In this document: piece after piece, positions 23,866-36,035 of the stretch | How positions within the stretch are numbered: the first letter of the stretch is position 1 | How the letters are laid out: each line of letters opens with the position of its first letter | Assembly: GCA_965644295.1 (NCBI GenBank) | Contig: CBFFRP010000374.1 | Location: 1-64,000 of the forward strand | DNA: 64,000 nucleotides | Direction of reading: 5' to 3' | DNA from: Paraphysomonas bandaiensis | Lineage: Eukaryota; Chrysophyceae | Made by a program: the position numbers and the translations under genes | Notes under the pieces: model-generated | Databases searched by the model: none | The model's input: only the letters and a program-made list of their open reading frames with translations | Told to the model about the DNA's origin: nothing

Positions 23866-24925
23866 ATGGCGGACGATGATCTTGGAGCATTTTTCTCTGA
23901 GATTGAGCAGGTAGAGAAAACGGTAGAGACTACCAAGACAGAAGAAGTTGCTGTAGCGGCTCCTGTACAAGTTGTTGCTAAACCAGAAGTAATTGTTCGG
24001 GCTCCTGAAATAGTAGAGAAACCACGCCCTACTGTGACCACTACATACAACTCCTCCACTGCCCAGGTATAATAAAGTATAATATGACAGTAGCAATTAT
24101 TAGATACACTTATTACATACTATTCTCCTGGCTGTGTTAGTTTATATAGATATTGTTCTGATCAAGGTTTTGTGATATAGCCACAGGAGAGTTGGAGTGA
24201 GATGAGCGCATTTGAGAGTTCCTCCTCATATCCTTCCCACGAGATCACCATGCCACCTTCAGAACCTGTGCAACCGGTATCCCAACCGTTTATTCCTGTG
24301 CAACAGAACAAGAAATATGTTCGGTGTGGGGCTGGGCAAACGTGGGTTGACCCTACCTTGAATGAGTGGCCAGAGAACGATTATAGACTCTTCGTGGGAG
24401 ATCTCGGTAACGAAGTTACTACCGACATGCTTGCAAGGGAATTTCAAAAGTATAAGAGCTTTGCAAAAGCTAAGGTAAGTACACCTTGTTTCGCCGTATC
24501 TCGAAGCTATTTGTAGCTGATGTATCTGCAATCTGTATAATTCTAACTGTACCATATACACAGGTTATACGTGGAGGTTGGAACAGCAAGTCTAGAGGGT
24601 ATGGATTTGTTAGCTTTTTAGACCCTTTTGACTGCGCGAAAGCATTGAGAGAAATGAATGGCAAGTATATTGGCAACAGGTCTGTTCAAGAAAAATCCTT
24701 TACTTGCGAGTCTACATGATGTCTAATATTCTCTCATAATCGTAGACCTATGAAGATTCGTAAAAGCACTTGGAAAGATCATGACATCAAAGAGGTGCGT
24801 ACACACCAGTTTACAATGTATTTAATGTAGTCTGTAATGTGGGACGTAATGCTGCTTGTGTGCAGGTAAAGAAGAAAGAGCACAAAAAGAGGAAGCTGCA
24901 GGAGAGTCTTGGGCTTACTTCGTAA
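23866..24925 (+). CDS. RBM42: RNA-binding protein RBM42-like
   Basis: Exons are 23866-24066, 24181-24474, 24564-24679, 24746-24794 and 24866-24925. The total is 720 nt (239 residues) with consistent phases. A low-complexity Val/Glu/Pro N-terminus is followed by the RBM42 signature RCGAGQTWVDPTLNEWP and one RRM. Its RNP2 is RLFVGDLG and its RNP1 is SRGYGFVSF. After it come RPMKIRKSTWKDHDIKE and a Lys-rich end (KKKEHKKRKL). RBM42 is a nuclear RNA-binding protein associated with splicing (hnRNP K, tri-snRNP). It is shorter than animal versions, mainly in the N-terminal disordered part. Four introns of about 65-115 nt interrupt it. Confidence 0.92.
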
Positions 24926-26143
24926 CACTAATAGTATCACAGGCATGAACTCGTACTATATTATTTATGTGACAAATTCGATGCTGGTGTGAATGAAATT
25001 CGTTCATAATTGTAGCTAGTGAAATGCTATAATAGTGTACCCTAGTGGAGTGCTAGTGTTGACTAGGCTAAGTAACGTATAGATTGTTCATAAAATCTCA
25101 GCGTACGTTGGAAGTTTGGTAAACGACACCCTTGAAATGGGATTCTGGTGTTAAGTTGAAATGATATTACATGACCAAAACTCTAACTACCGGAATATCC
25201 AGGATTTCGACTGCAGAAAACAGTAAATATCCCTGAAGATACCATGAACATACCGCTGCAAGTCCGGTGTGTGGTGAACTTCAACCTGAAGTATTCAGTA
25301 TCTTGAAGGGCAGGATGGATCTTACAAGAATATGACTGCCATACTACTCATACATAATATATTATCTTAAAACTAGAAAGTTATTGAGCACTACATGTAC
25401 GCAATGGATCAAGCTGAACTTAGTACTGTAGCTTAAGGTTAAGAAGAAAAAAACAGAATGTAAGATAATGATCGAGATATATAGCAGAGACGATAATATC
25501 AGGAGGGAGGCTTTGGAAACGGATGGCAGTAATGTAGCAATGAATAGTAGTCACTGAGGGTGATGGCTATTAATTTAAGTATTTAAGTGCAATAAATTTT
25601 TCCAAGTTCTAATCCTAATATCTAATAGTTGTCCTTATTCCTTATACTATATTATAGTAAATAATAGCCAATTAATAGCAGCTTAATTGCAACCTTCCTG
25701 AGAGCAATTAAACTGCAATTATTACGTACATTCCATGCAATTTAATCACAATTAGAAATAATTGTAATTCAATTGTCATATATTATTATATCTAAAATAT
25801 CTGTATCACTCTACCAGTTTCCTCATAGATATTTCTTGAAATAGTTTCTACATCTAGAAATAAAATATAGAAACTTCACACTGTCCTACATATCTACTTA
25901 TACCGCCATAATACTGTACGGGTTACCATTCACGTCCGTATGTACGGATAGTCCCGGCACATTCCAACCCTCTATCTGGCCTTAATACTCATATCTTCTA
26001 ACCTTATCATAACCATATTCTACATCTTATCTCATGCTACTACCTACACTACTTTATCCTTATTCTTATACCATAATAGCCTCATAATCCACCACTTCCA
26101 TTACACCCCAATTTGCTACATATCATTTGATGACACACTTCCC
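24926..26143. other. Intergenic, no gene recognised
   Basis: About 1.2 kb between the RBM42 gene and the ankyrin ORF stop. The second half is very AT-rich with repeated AATTGCAATT-like words. No exon chain or RNA gene was recognised. Confidence 0.4.
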
Positions 26144-28216
26144 CTATCTTTCTGACTGGGCTGCGCTATTAGATGCTTCTCGTTCTCGCTCCTCTTCTCT
26201 CAAGAAATCCTGTATCCCTTCAATCCATTCATCAAAGGCTCCACCCCTCATCATCCTATTCTCTGGGTTTGCTCCATGTTTTAGGAGGACGTAAGCAGTA
26301 ATTGGGTCATGATTTTCGTGAGCTATTTCAAGTGGAGTTGAACCAAAACCACGATGACTTCTGGCTTCCGGATCTGCTCCTGCGTGTAATAGAAACGCTA
26401 CAACATCAGCATGTCCACATTCAGCAGCCATGTAAAGGGCGGTATGACCGAACGCATTTTCAGACTCTAAGTCTACTCCCTCTCTCACTATCAGGAACTT
26501 TATCATATCTAGATCTCCAATGACAGCAGCGGAGTGAAACGGGGCGTTGCCACAATTATTTTGAGCTTCCGTCCATCCTTCTTGTTTTGGGAGCAACATG
26601 ACAATATTTAGATTTCCAAACTCTGTAGCCAAGGAGCAAGGGGTCTTGCCGAGATCATTTTTAACCTCCGAGTTTGCTCCATGCTTTAGCAGTAACTTTG
26701 CCGTCTCATAGAGTCCAATAAGAGCAGCGAGGTGGAGGGGTGTGTTGCCGAACTCATCTGTAACGTTTGGGCTTGCCCCTCTTTCTAGTAAAATTTTTGC
26801 AGTACTGAGGCATTCATATTCGCCAAGCCAATGAAGAGCGGTCCTGCCAGAATGACATCTGGCTTCCGGGTCTGCTCCTGCCCTTATCAGCAACTCTGCA
26901 ATATCAGGATCTCTATGATGAAGGACAGCTAGATGAAGTGGGGTATGGCCATTGCACTCTCTAGTATCCAGATCGGCTCCCTTATCTAGCAAAAGCTCTA
27001 AAACATCAGGGCTTCCACGCATAGCGGCGATGTGAAGGAGAGTCTCTGCGAAGTCATTCCTATGAGTGAGAAGCCCTACATTTATGTTTTCTGGTGTCAG
27101 TAGTGACTTGAGGGTTAATAAAAAGTTTTCTTCTCCAGCACATGCTTCTGCCATCTTTCTTACTGTATTTTCTGAGAGCATAGGTGCAATAAGGCTCATC
27201 ACCTCATCAGTATAGGGTAGTGTAGAAAATTTTCCACCTTCACTCTCGAGCCCAGCGCAAAGAAGCTCTTTGGTTTCATCATCTAAAATCACATAGTTAA
27301 CCCGCGGATTCTTATTTTGGAGCTCTATTGCAAGCTCTTTACCGCGTGCTAATAAAGTCTCTGTAAGAGTTTTAAGTTCTGGACACTTCTCTTCCCAGCT
27401 AGGAATAAGCTGAAGACTTCCCTTGATGGCCTTGGCGTAATAAGACTCTAAAACAGTCAAAGGAAAGGTTTGGTCAAAATCAGGTCCTCCTGTGATTGAC
27501 AACAAGGTCAAAAGATGCTCAGTGGTAAAGTCACTAAGTTCCTTCATACGCTCAACAGTGGCACTAGGGTCTTGCTCTATGGAACCCAAAGGCTCTAAGC
27601 AGTAAAAATCTCTTGGCTCAAAGCTGAAAAGCTTCCGATGTTCGTTGAAGAACGCATAGCAGTGCTCATTATGTTCTTCCTGGGGGAGCTCTTGCTCATG
27701 ATACAGCTCAAGATGTGCGTTAAACTCTGCCTGCAGTTGCCCATCAAGATACTTTCCTGACAACTCGGTCTCCCCTTCAGTGATAGGAGTATATTCTTCT
27801 TTAAGCAACACAGAACCATCTTCTCTTTGTAGGAGGTAAGGATGCAAGACGCTTGGGATATCTTGAAGGGTAGATGTTTGTTGTTGATTGACTAGCACCG
27901 CTGTATCATATTCCTGCTTAATGTCTTGAATTCTCTTCTGTATGTAAGATTGTTTGGCTTCTTTCAGCAAGAGTTGGTCTGCTGATAGCACAGAGACCGT
28001 TCTACTCTCAGTGTTAGCAGCATATCCTCCAGTCTTTGCCTGGAAGTAGAGAGCGATAAGGAGCGGAGATGGAGTGGGAGCTTCTTCGCTTGTATTCACA
28101 AAGGATTCGATACTAATCTTGGTATATTCTTTCACCAGATCAGAAGTTCCTGTTGGAGTTTCTGTAGGAGTTCCTGTTGGAGTTTCTTGCTGTAAGTCTA
28201 CAAACTTCATCATCAT
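26144..28216 (-). CDS. Intronless ankyrin-repeat protein
   Basis: One open frame of 690 residues. I place the start at the ATG at 28216 (MMMKFVDLQQE). The frame is open a little further upstream but has no other ATG before an in-frame stop. Residues 6-18 are a short TPTGTPTE-type repeat. About 370 residues without a recognised domain follow. The C-terminal half carries about eight ankyrin repeats, with motifs such as HTPLHLAVLHHRD, LLIRAGADPEAR and NTPLHLAALIGLYETAKLLL. The long, Glu/Leu-rich, intronless layout and apparently higher GC differ from the intron-dense neighbours and recall ankyrin proteins of intracellular bacteria. Transfer is an inference; a retroposed host gene is the alternative. 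Confidence 0.8.
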   Translation of the reverse strand: MMMKFVDLQQETPTGTPTETPTGTSDLVKEYTKISIESFVNTSEEAPTPSPLLIALYFQAKTGGYAANTESRTVSVLSADQLLLKEAKQSYIQKRIQDIKQEYDTAVLVNQQQTSTLQDIPSVLHPYLLQREDGSVLLKEEYTPITEGETELSGKYLDGQLQAEFNAHLELYHEQELPQEEHNEHCYAFFNEHRKLFSFEPRDFYCLEPLGSIEQDPSATVERMKELSDFTTEHLLTLLSITGGPDFDQTFPLTVLESYYAKAIKGSLQLIPSWEEKCPELKTLTETLLARGKELAIELQNKNPRVNYVILDDETKELLCAGLESEGGKFSTLPYTDEVMSLIAPMLSENTVRKMAEACAGEENFLLTLKSLLTPENINVGLLTHRNDFAETLLHIAAMRGSPDVLELLLDKGADLDTRECNGHTPLHLAVLHHRDPDIAELLIRAGADPEARCHSGRTALHWLGEYECLSTAKILLERGASPNVTDEFGNTPLHLAALIGLYETAKLLLKHGANSEVKNDLGKTPCSLATEFGNLNIVMLLPKQEGWTEAQNNCGNAPFHSAAVIGDLDMIKFLIVREGVDLESENAFGHTALYMAAECGHADVVAFLLHAGADPEARSHRGFGSTPLEIAHENHDPITAYVLLKHGANPENRMMRGGAFDEWIEGIQDFLREEEREREASNSAAQSER

Positions 28217-28802
28217 GTCAAGTTTTGACAAGATCCGCTCGTCGTATTGAGGCACAAGTAGACGCAGTCAGTCCCTGGCCTGGACATCCATAAAATGGAC
28301 AATCTTCCTAGAATACAAGACCGTATTATGATGGATACTGATATTATGGGTAGACGTTCCTCTAAATTTGAAGTTTTGTTTCGAAAATGTAGTATTTTTT
28401 ACACTATTGATCAAAAATATCTAATTTATTCTGTCTGGCATATCCAAAATCCAATGCCTGATACCAGTATACATTCAAGTCCGTAGCACACCATCGTACA
28501 TATCCACGTATAGGGTCCTCTACAGCAGTACACCATGCCTCTACAGCGGTGGGTTATATGCACCAGTCACCATCTTGTTTTTTCGGGAATATATTGAAGT
28601 AATTATCGTCTATATTACTGCAATAAAACTACGGCTGGAATACACATAATTATTGTCTCAATATTAGAGGCATCTTTCAACAAAAATATACACAGGATGC
28701 CGATACATTTACAGCCCATTGATCTCTAATGCCATGAGAGTACATACATATCAATATACTTACCACTGAACATATCTATCAATCATCTTAATAGAAATCA
28801 TA
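28217..28802. promoter_or_regulatory. Divergent intergenic region
   Basis: Upstream of both the ankyrin ORF and the methyltransferase gene, so it probably holds both promoters. A 63-codon plus frame at 28295-28486 has no support as a gene. Confidence 0.3.
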
Positions 28803-30655
28803 ATGACTTTATTTCTCTATATTCTCTTATGTATACTATGTACTACATGCATATCATTCCGTGTATTAATGGGTATAACTGTCAATACATCTCAACTCAT
28901 AGAGAATCAACTTGAATCCATCATACTGAACATACATAACGATTATAGTACGAATAAAACATATGAACATCTCACAGTATTCATATGTATATATTCATCC
29001 AACGGTATCATCCATAACAATAAACTGAAACATATCTTATATACATATAACATCACACACTACTATAGTGACAGTAGAGTCCCATATATGTGTGCATTTG
29101 ATTATCCAAATGCTACTGCATATGATAGATTAATACAAATCAATATGGCTGCAAAGAATATTCCAAGAAATTTATTTGGGATATCAGAATATATTGTACA
29201 TGATGATTTATCGTTAGTATGTTGTCCACAAGCTAACATACATTTCGTACAGGATACGATAGCGAAACATTTGAATAATCACTTATTGAATGATAATGAA
29301 ATATATTCAAATGTTTTGAAGCTTGCAAGTGATATGAAAGATACGGGAAATATTGAAAACTCCAGTACTTGTCTTGCTCCTGCACCTCTATCTCCCGATG
29401 TACCACTTCCTACTCGGTCAGCAACATCTAAGTATCATACCTCCGGTCCTTGTAACCTCTGGTGGCCTTTAGATAGAAGTGAGATATATATATACAGCGA
29501 TACTACAGTGGATGATGCAGGCTCTCCATACATTCACAAGGAGCCAGTGATATTTATATGTCCTGATTTGCCGGCCTCTGCAGCGGACACCCCACTGAAC
29601 AAGCCGCCAATATATGTTGGGGTATTCGAACAATTTGATATAACCTCTGAGGGCATCCTATCTACACCTAGTTCAAACGGGGTAAGTCTAGAAGGTGTGG
29701 ATATGAAGTGGCAAGCGGTACAGATGGTACTCGGTCTTCGAATAGCTCCAGCAGTGGTAGCCAAACGCTTGGTTGTATCGATATGCCCATCCACTCGTTC
29801 TGGTCCGCTCAACCGACATAGCTGTATTGCCACGTTTGATGTGGAGGTAAAGGTTGTCAGACCGAGGGAGGTCTCCCCATCTGCGCCTCTTCCGTCACTA
29901 CTACCTATGACTGCCACACTAGGATCGCGTGATCTATTTGGTCATGCGTTAAACATGATGGGTCATTCCCATGGCACGTTTGTGGAGATTGGAGTGAACA
30001 GAGGTCACTACGCGAAGATCATGATGTCTCAATGGAAAGGCATGAGGTAAATAAGTGCCCCTTGTCCTGACGACGATACATTATCGTGCTTATAGCCATT
30101 ATCTTACAGACGTATTGGTGGTTATTTGCAGTTGACTGTAGAGCATGCAGCATATTTAGTTTTTTGTTTAGTAAAGTTAAATGTGGTTCTCACTCGTCAT
30201 TGTGTAGGTATATAATGGTGGACCCATGGGAAGCCTTTTCAGCCTCTGAGTATGTCGATATTGCCAACGTAGCTGATCAGCAAGTTCACGACTCCGTCAT
30301 GGAAGAAGCTATTCTCAATGTGGAGCAATACGGAACTCGGCCAGTTATATTGCGGGAAACAAGCGTTGCCGCTGCCAGACTCATGGTAGATCATACTGTG
30401 GATGTGGTGTATATAGATGGGTTGCATCATTACCAAGGTGTGATGGATGACATTGCGGCCTGGTGGCCGAAGTTGAAGCAGGGGGGAATTATGGCTGGAC
30501 ATGATTATATGCACGAGGCTGTGGGCGAAACTATTTTTACTGTCAAGCCCGCGGTTGACGAGTTCGCTAGAAAAATGGGCCTGTTTGTATTTCAAACTCA
30601 TGATAGTTATCCGACATGGTTTATATTCAAACCCAAGAGCAGTAAACAGACATAA
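28803..30655 (+). CDS. Methyltransf_24-type methyltransferase, probable secretory protein
   Basis: Exons are 28803-30046 and 30208-30655, splitting an Arg codon. The total is 1692 nt (563 residues). The C-terminal domain is a class I SAM-dependent fold: motif I is FVEIGVNRGHYAK (near the end of exon 1), then VDPWEAF, then VDVVYIDGLHHYQGVMDDI and GGIMAGHDY. This matches the TylF/Methyltransf_24 group, whose members methylate sugars and small molecules. The N-terminus (about 22 residues, MTLFLYILLCILCTTCISF) is a signal peptide or anchor. About 380 residues before the catalytic domain are unrecognised and contain NxT/NxS sites. Both features suggest a lumenal or cell-surface enzyme. The substrate is unknown. 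Confidence 0.75.
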
Positions 30656-31531
30656 TATCTAATAAAGGATTGATCTTAGTAATAGTAAAACAGTGTTGTG
30701 ATTATTAGAGTGTAAAGTAATGAACACAATAGAGTGAGAATTATGAATAACAATATAGAACATAACTATCATGCACAACGGAATAGTTAGAAGTGTAACT
30801 GATAATGACGACGTTGTGATGACGATCATGTATCTTCAACAGATACTCTTTCAAATTCAGTTCATGGTATATTTTATATTTCATTGAACATTATAACTCA
30901 CAGAATCCTAATATATCTGAACCGTATAAATATAAGAATTTTTGCTATTAGATTTCTAGACTTTCATGCTTCCTACGTGTAGGCGTGAATAATGGATATT
31001 CCGTTCAGTGCGTATGCTATTCTAATTGGTGTGTCTGCATCGATGTAAGACAAATATCTATCTGCTATGAGATGACAGATATTTGTCATCTATGCTCGCT
31101 TGCCATTGTCTGTATCATGTATATTTTGACATAGGAAAATGCCCCCGTAGTATCGTAGTATTCAGCCATAGCAAATATGGGATTTTGATATTTTCTAGGA
31201 CATTAAGACAAGTCTTAACTAATTATTTCATCTTGAAAATATTATAATTTATCCTACTCAGGGCCTGGAAACTATTAATTCCTCACCCCTTGCAATACGT
31301 TACGGCAATTTAAGTTGTACGCATATTTCTAGAAAATGTTATACATACGTACTTCAACAAGCTGTGAGCCAAATATAAGAAGGAATATAAAGGGTGTTTA
31401 GAGGCTGCTTGTATATCTACATATCCTACGTTAGTCAAACTCATCCACACACCAAAATAAGTTTAATGAGATCTTAAAATAGTCTAGCTTAGTTAATTCA
31501 AAATCTGCACTTAAATAATCAGCATTACAAT
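30656..31531. other. Intergenic between convergent genes
   Basis: AT-rich. It contains a short inverted repeat near 31047-31090 (GACAAATATCT / AGATATTTGTC). No gene was recognised. Confidence 0.4.
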
Positions 31532-33891
31532 TTAGGTATCTTCAGCTTGGCTTTCAGTACGTCTTTTCTTTTGTTTTGACTGTTCGATAATACGTTTCTT
31601 CTTAGCGATCTTCTTCTTATCATAGTTGCTAGTGGATGAAATTGATGCTCGCTCCGGCGCCCGTACACGGAGTCTACGCTTTTGCTTTGTGCTCAGCTGA
31701 AACAAAGAAAAATTAATTTCACGCATGAGGTAATCACTGCCAACTCATAACAAACAATGAGGTAATCACTACCAACTTATAACAAACATTGCACCGGTCA
31801 TAACATCACGTAGCTACTTCAGCACCTGTTTCACTGAAAGCAACCAGTCTGGAACATCGCAGCCTGAGAGCTTCATAACATTGGCAATGCTCCTCATATT
31901 CGGAATATCTGCCTCCGTGAAAAATGTTATTGCTGTCCCAGACCGTCCAGCTCGACCAGTACGACCTATGCGATGTATATACGACACTGGACTCTGAGGA
32001 ACGTCATAGTTGATAACCATCTTCACAGCTGTATGTTGTCATCAGTTACAAAGAGTGAATTGTAGTAAAAACACAACATAGAGGGCATATGAAGCGAGCA
32101 TTGGATTAGCATCACCGGAGCTAATCCAAAAATCCACAACAAACACATGATATTCCGCATACCAATTTACGACACCAATACAGACCATAAATGTCACAGG
32201 AAACATACCTTTAAAATCTAAACCTCTGGCCATGAGATCTGTGCATATGAGCACCCATATTACACCGGTCCTAAAGTTGTTAATAATAGTTTCTCTCTGA
32301 GCTTGGGTGCGATCGGAGTGCATAACATCAACTTTGATCCCATCATAGGCAAGCTCTTTGTACAATTCTTTCGCTCGATCCTTACTCTGTAAGAAAAGCA
32401 ATACAGGCGGGCGCAACTCTCCATTGGTAACTAACTGACGAATTGCCAGTGCCTTACCATCTTCGCGACCAACAAATTGCAATTTCTGTGTAATACTGAG
32501 AGCTCCGGCATTTTCGACCCCAATATGAACACTCACAGGATTCTTCAAGAATGAATTAGCCAATTCCTGCACTAAAGGACCAATGGTTGCGCTAAAAAGT
32601 GCTCTCTGAAGATTTAACTGGTCATGACCAGTTCCACATTGCGATAAAATCTCGTCTACTTGAGAAAGAAAAGAAGTCTTTGAATCAATCCAATCGTTCT
32701 GATCTTCGTCGTCTGAATTTTCCGCATTTAACATATGCCCCTCCATCTCAAACAATTTGTCAGCTTCATCTAGTACTACTGTTTCAACGTTCGCCAGATT
32801 GATACCCTTTGCACGCAGCAGTGCAACTATACGCATAGGTGTGGAAACTAGTAAGTCATACTTGCTGTAGGCTGTGGCCTGTAACACAGTGAGATCAGAC
32901 CATAAAGTACTGTATTATGCATGGGAGCACTCAGTGCAACACGACACCCCCAATCTGGTTGGTGAACAATACAAAATAATATAACGCATACCTGTCCTTG
33001 CAATGCATCTGTAGTCTGGTTACTCTTCTTCACAATTCCAATGCGTATTCTCTTCCCAGCGCATAGACGGCACGTTTCACGATGAATCTGCTCGGCTAGT
33101 TCTCGAGTAGGTGCGAGCAGTAGAGCACGTACACCACTCTTTTGTCCTACATACAGAGTTAACTAACCACTTTCTTTAATATGAATGAGCATCGGAACTA
33201 GTTATTGTCCACTCAAATACATTAACAACACATAGCTCCATTTAATAGCCCTGTATTTGAAGGAGTGAACCTACCTTTTTGGAGCTTTGAAAGTGTAGGT
33301 ATGACGAAAGATGCTGTTTTCCCCGACCCAGTGGGAGCAGAGGCAAGGATATCCCTATTTTGAAGCATAATAGGGATCGCTTGCATCTGAATAGCAGTCG
33401 GCTCTTTCCAATCAGAGTTTTCAATGTTACTTAATAACACAGGCTTCAATTCAGAAGATATATTCATATCTTTAAACGATGTGTTTGGGGCTGGAATATC
33501 TGATCCCTTCACACGTATTTGAAGCCTATATAGATATAATGAGCTAACCAACTCATGAATATGATAATCTCACCTGTTTCTGAGTTCATTTATAGAATCT
33601 TCTGATGTTATTTTGGGTATATCTGAGTGTCAGTTATGTGGACAGGTTATTCATATCATATACACAGACCTGAACTCATACCTCCGCTTAGAGGGGTGTC
33701 ACTAACAGCATCTGTATATATATGATTATTACTGCAATAAGACATACACACACATACATATACATCACTACATACATACATATACATACATATATACACA
33801 TGTGTGTATAACCTGAAGCAGAGGGAACACTAGCCTTCCTCTTCTTCTTAAAATGAGCTCCACTTGAGAGCATAGAGAATATTGAATCCAT
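31532..33891 (-). CDS. DDX52: DEAD-box RNA helicase DDX52/Rok1
   Basis: Eight exons: 33813-33891, 33682-33711, 33574-33622, 33275-33525, 32992-33146, 32209-32878, 31826-32028 and 31532-31696. The total is 1602 nt (533 residues), all phases consistent. DDX52/Rok1 is a nucleolar helicase needed for 18S rRNA processing. In order the motifs are: F in TSFKDM, Q motif PTAIQMQ, Walker [27 protein letters not shown], the helicase C motif [12 protein letters not shown], and [15 protein letters not shown]. The N-terminal [15 protein letters not shown] and the C-terminal RAPERASIS are specific to this family. Exon 2 is only 30 nt and is fixed by splice sites and phase. Degenerate scraps of this gene lie at 35351-35400 and 36933-37070. 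Confidence 0.95.
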
Positions 33892-34261
33892 GATAATCAC
33901 AGTGCTTCGTTTAAGTTTGATTGTATGTTAAGACTGTGTTCATTATATGCCTCATGTGTGTATGTATGTCTATATGAGTCTCTTGACAGGGATTTTAATG
34001 GTTGTGTAGAAACCTCAAAATACAGCATTATACGCTGAAAAAATACTCCTTTCCAATCACCATATGCTGCTGTTTTGTAGGAATATCTGAACTGTACGTC
34101 TCTCTATAGATGACTTTCAGACGAAAAAATCCATGTTTTTTGTAGTATTCTCTATTTTTTATTATCAAATACCATAAAAAAAGGTTATAGTTTGACATAT
34201 TTCCATAAAAAAATGAGGAATTCCAACTCATTCGCTCTACAGGCCTTAAAAAACTATACAT
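33892..34261. other. Intergenic, divergent
   Basis: Upstream of the helicase gene and of the unknown ORF at 34262. A minus frame at 34028-34306 was judged not to be a gene. Confidence 0.3.
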
Positions 34262-34972
34262 ATGCATCCTCTGGATACTGTATGCCTGTATGATGATGGA
34301 GTTCATAGATTGACAATCACTGGAATTTATATTAATATCAGCTGCATTTGTAGAAACTTATACACAATGTACCAGCAGTTATACTCCACCCCACGACAGA
34401 CATCATTGTTGAATAAGGATATATTATCCAACCTTGAGAGTCTCATCCCATCCTGTTTTAACTTCTCAATTGTTGAAGGGAATGTCAAAGCATTCCTTGA
34501 CATTCATGAAACTCAAGTTCGTAAATTTATACAAGAGTATTGTGGAAACTATGATAGAAATGATTTTTTATACACTTTCGACAGCCTATCCTATAAGGCC
34601 ACCGTAGCATGTGTTCCGTATACTACTTCAGATGGAAGAGTGACTGTAAACGTCAACATCAAGATGTCAAATGATGGATTTCTGTATCCGTCTCACTCTG
34701 CTCTTGACGTGCATCGTCCATCAATCAAACGCCATAAGTCAGCTGGTTGGTGTCAACTCAACAATTCGGAATGTGGCAAATTTCATCTTATGCAAAATTT
34801 TGCAACTAGTTTACTCCCAGCAGGAAGATTACAGTCCCAGCTGTTCTATAATCAGAGCGAACAGAGAATGGACTTGAAGTATATGGAAAAAAACTCAGGT
34901 ACTGCGGTAGTGTTTACTTTTGAGCCAGGTTTCCCAGAGGATGACTTTGAAGACAATTGGTTTGATATATGA
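34262..34972 (+). CDS. Unrecognised intronless ORF, 236 aa
   Basis: A single frame from ATG to TGA with balanced composition. It ends in an acidic tail (FPEDDFEDNWFDI). I see no signal peptide, membrane segment or known motif. The centre contains alternating hydrophobic strands (KATVACVPYT, VTVNVNIKM), suggesting a beta-rich fold. The composition differs from the surrounding AT-rich DNA, which supports real coding. The start could be a later Met (MYQQLY). No function is proposed. Confidence 0.45.
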   Translation: MHPLDTVCLYDDGVHRLTITGIYINISCICRNLYTMYQQLYSTPRQTSLLNKDILSNLESLIPSCFNFSIVEGNVKAFLDIHETQVRKFIQEYCGNYDRNDFLYTFDSLSYKATVACVPYTTSDGRVTVNVNIKMSNDGFLYPSHSALDVHRPSIKRHKSAGWCQLNNSECGKFHLMQNFATSLLPAGRLQSQLFYNQSEQRMDLKYMEKNSGTAVVFTFEPGFPEDDFEDNWFDI

Positions 34973-35350
34973 AATGTTTACAATACTATATGCTTGATCA
35001 CTTTGAAGTCACCCACTTGGCGGTATGTATATACCTTGTATATAACGATTCAAACGGAAAAGGTTATAACGATTTTGGCCATTCAATATCCACTATCTAA
35101 ATACTATTTCATGATGAAAGTTTCTCTATATATTATCATCAATGAATAAGACATTCATGTTTGTACGAGTGATACACGCATAGCTATAACTATCTATTAT
35201 TTGGTTTGAAATATCTGTTTTTTAATTAAACACCCGATAATTAGGTTTCAGTGTAGCTGATGATATTTTTTTCCATGAGTATTAGCGCCTATCATAACTT
35301 TCTTGTTAGTAGAGATTGCCAGTATTAAGAGCCTCTGGAAGTAGAGTAAA

Positions 35351-35400
35351 GATCTTTGTACACTTCTTTAGCTTGATCCTTACTCTGTGAAAAAAGCAAT
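35351..35400 (-). pseudogene. DDX52 fragment, part 1
   Basis: About 50 bp clearly related to 32353-32402 of the helicase gene (the region ending in the shared CTTACTCTGT and AAAAGCAAT words), with several changes. It stops abruptly where unrelated DNA begins. Confidence 0.75.
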
Positions 35401-36035
35401 GCTGGGAACCTTCGAACAAACTATCACCTTTTCTTTCGTCTCTGATACCTTGCCATCACCGGCCCCTTTCTTCCACACACACCCTACACCCTATGTCTCA
35501 GCCTGTACCCTGTACCCCCGTGCACTAACTCAGACACGAAGAGCAGCTGAGGGCGTATTAATGTCTCCTCACAATCATGCTTCTCTCGTGCATAGATCTA
35601 TCAGAGATCAGAGTACTTGACCTTGGTGCCCTATTTCTTATGGCTAAGACAGCAAATGGGTAATTCCGACGCTACTCCACAGTAGATGAAAAGCTTTTGC
35701 AAGACCTTCATCCACATAACTCCGAGCCACTTGATACAACGCCTAATGGAAGGCCACCAGATCGCCAAACTCTGAAGGGTATATTGCTGCTTTCCCTGGT
35801 GCCTGCCGTAAGGCACAAAAGGCATTCGCCGATGCAAATTGCACAAAATGTATGCGTAGTCTTAAGCGTTCCATTGTGGTGGTAGACTTAGATCACTGCT
35901 TTCACTTGTCATGCTGTACGGTGTACAGCGTTCCCAACATATACATCTATGAATATTGTGAGAATTATGGGCGTCTATATCTATGTATAAAGCACCACTC
36001 TCATAAAAGAGGTAAAAAGTGATTATTATGCAATA

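Noticed and set aside
34028-34306. Minus-strand 92-codon frame overlapping the start of the 34262 ORF
   Set aside because: Phe/Tyr/Asn-rich text typical of AT-rich non-coding DNA; no motif or splice context.
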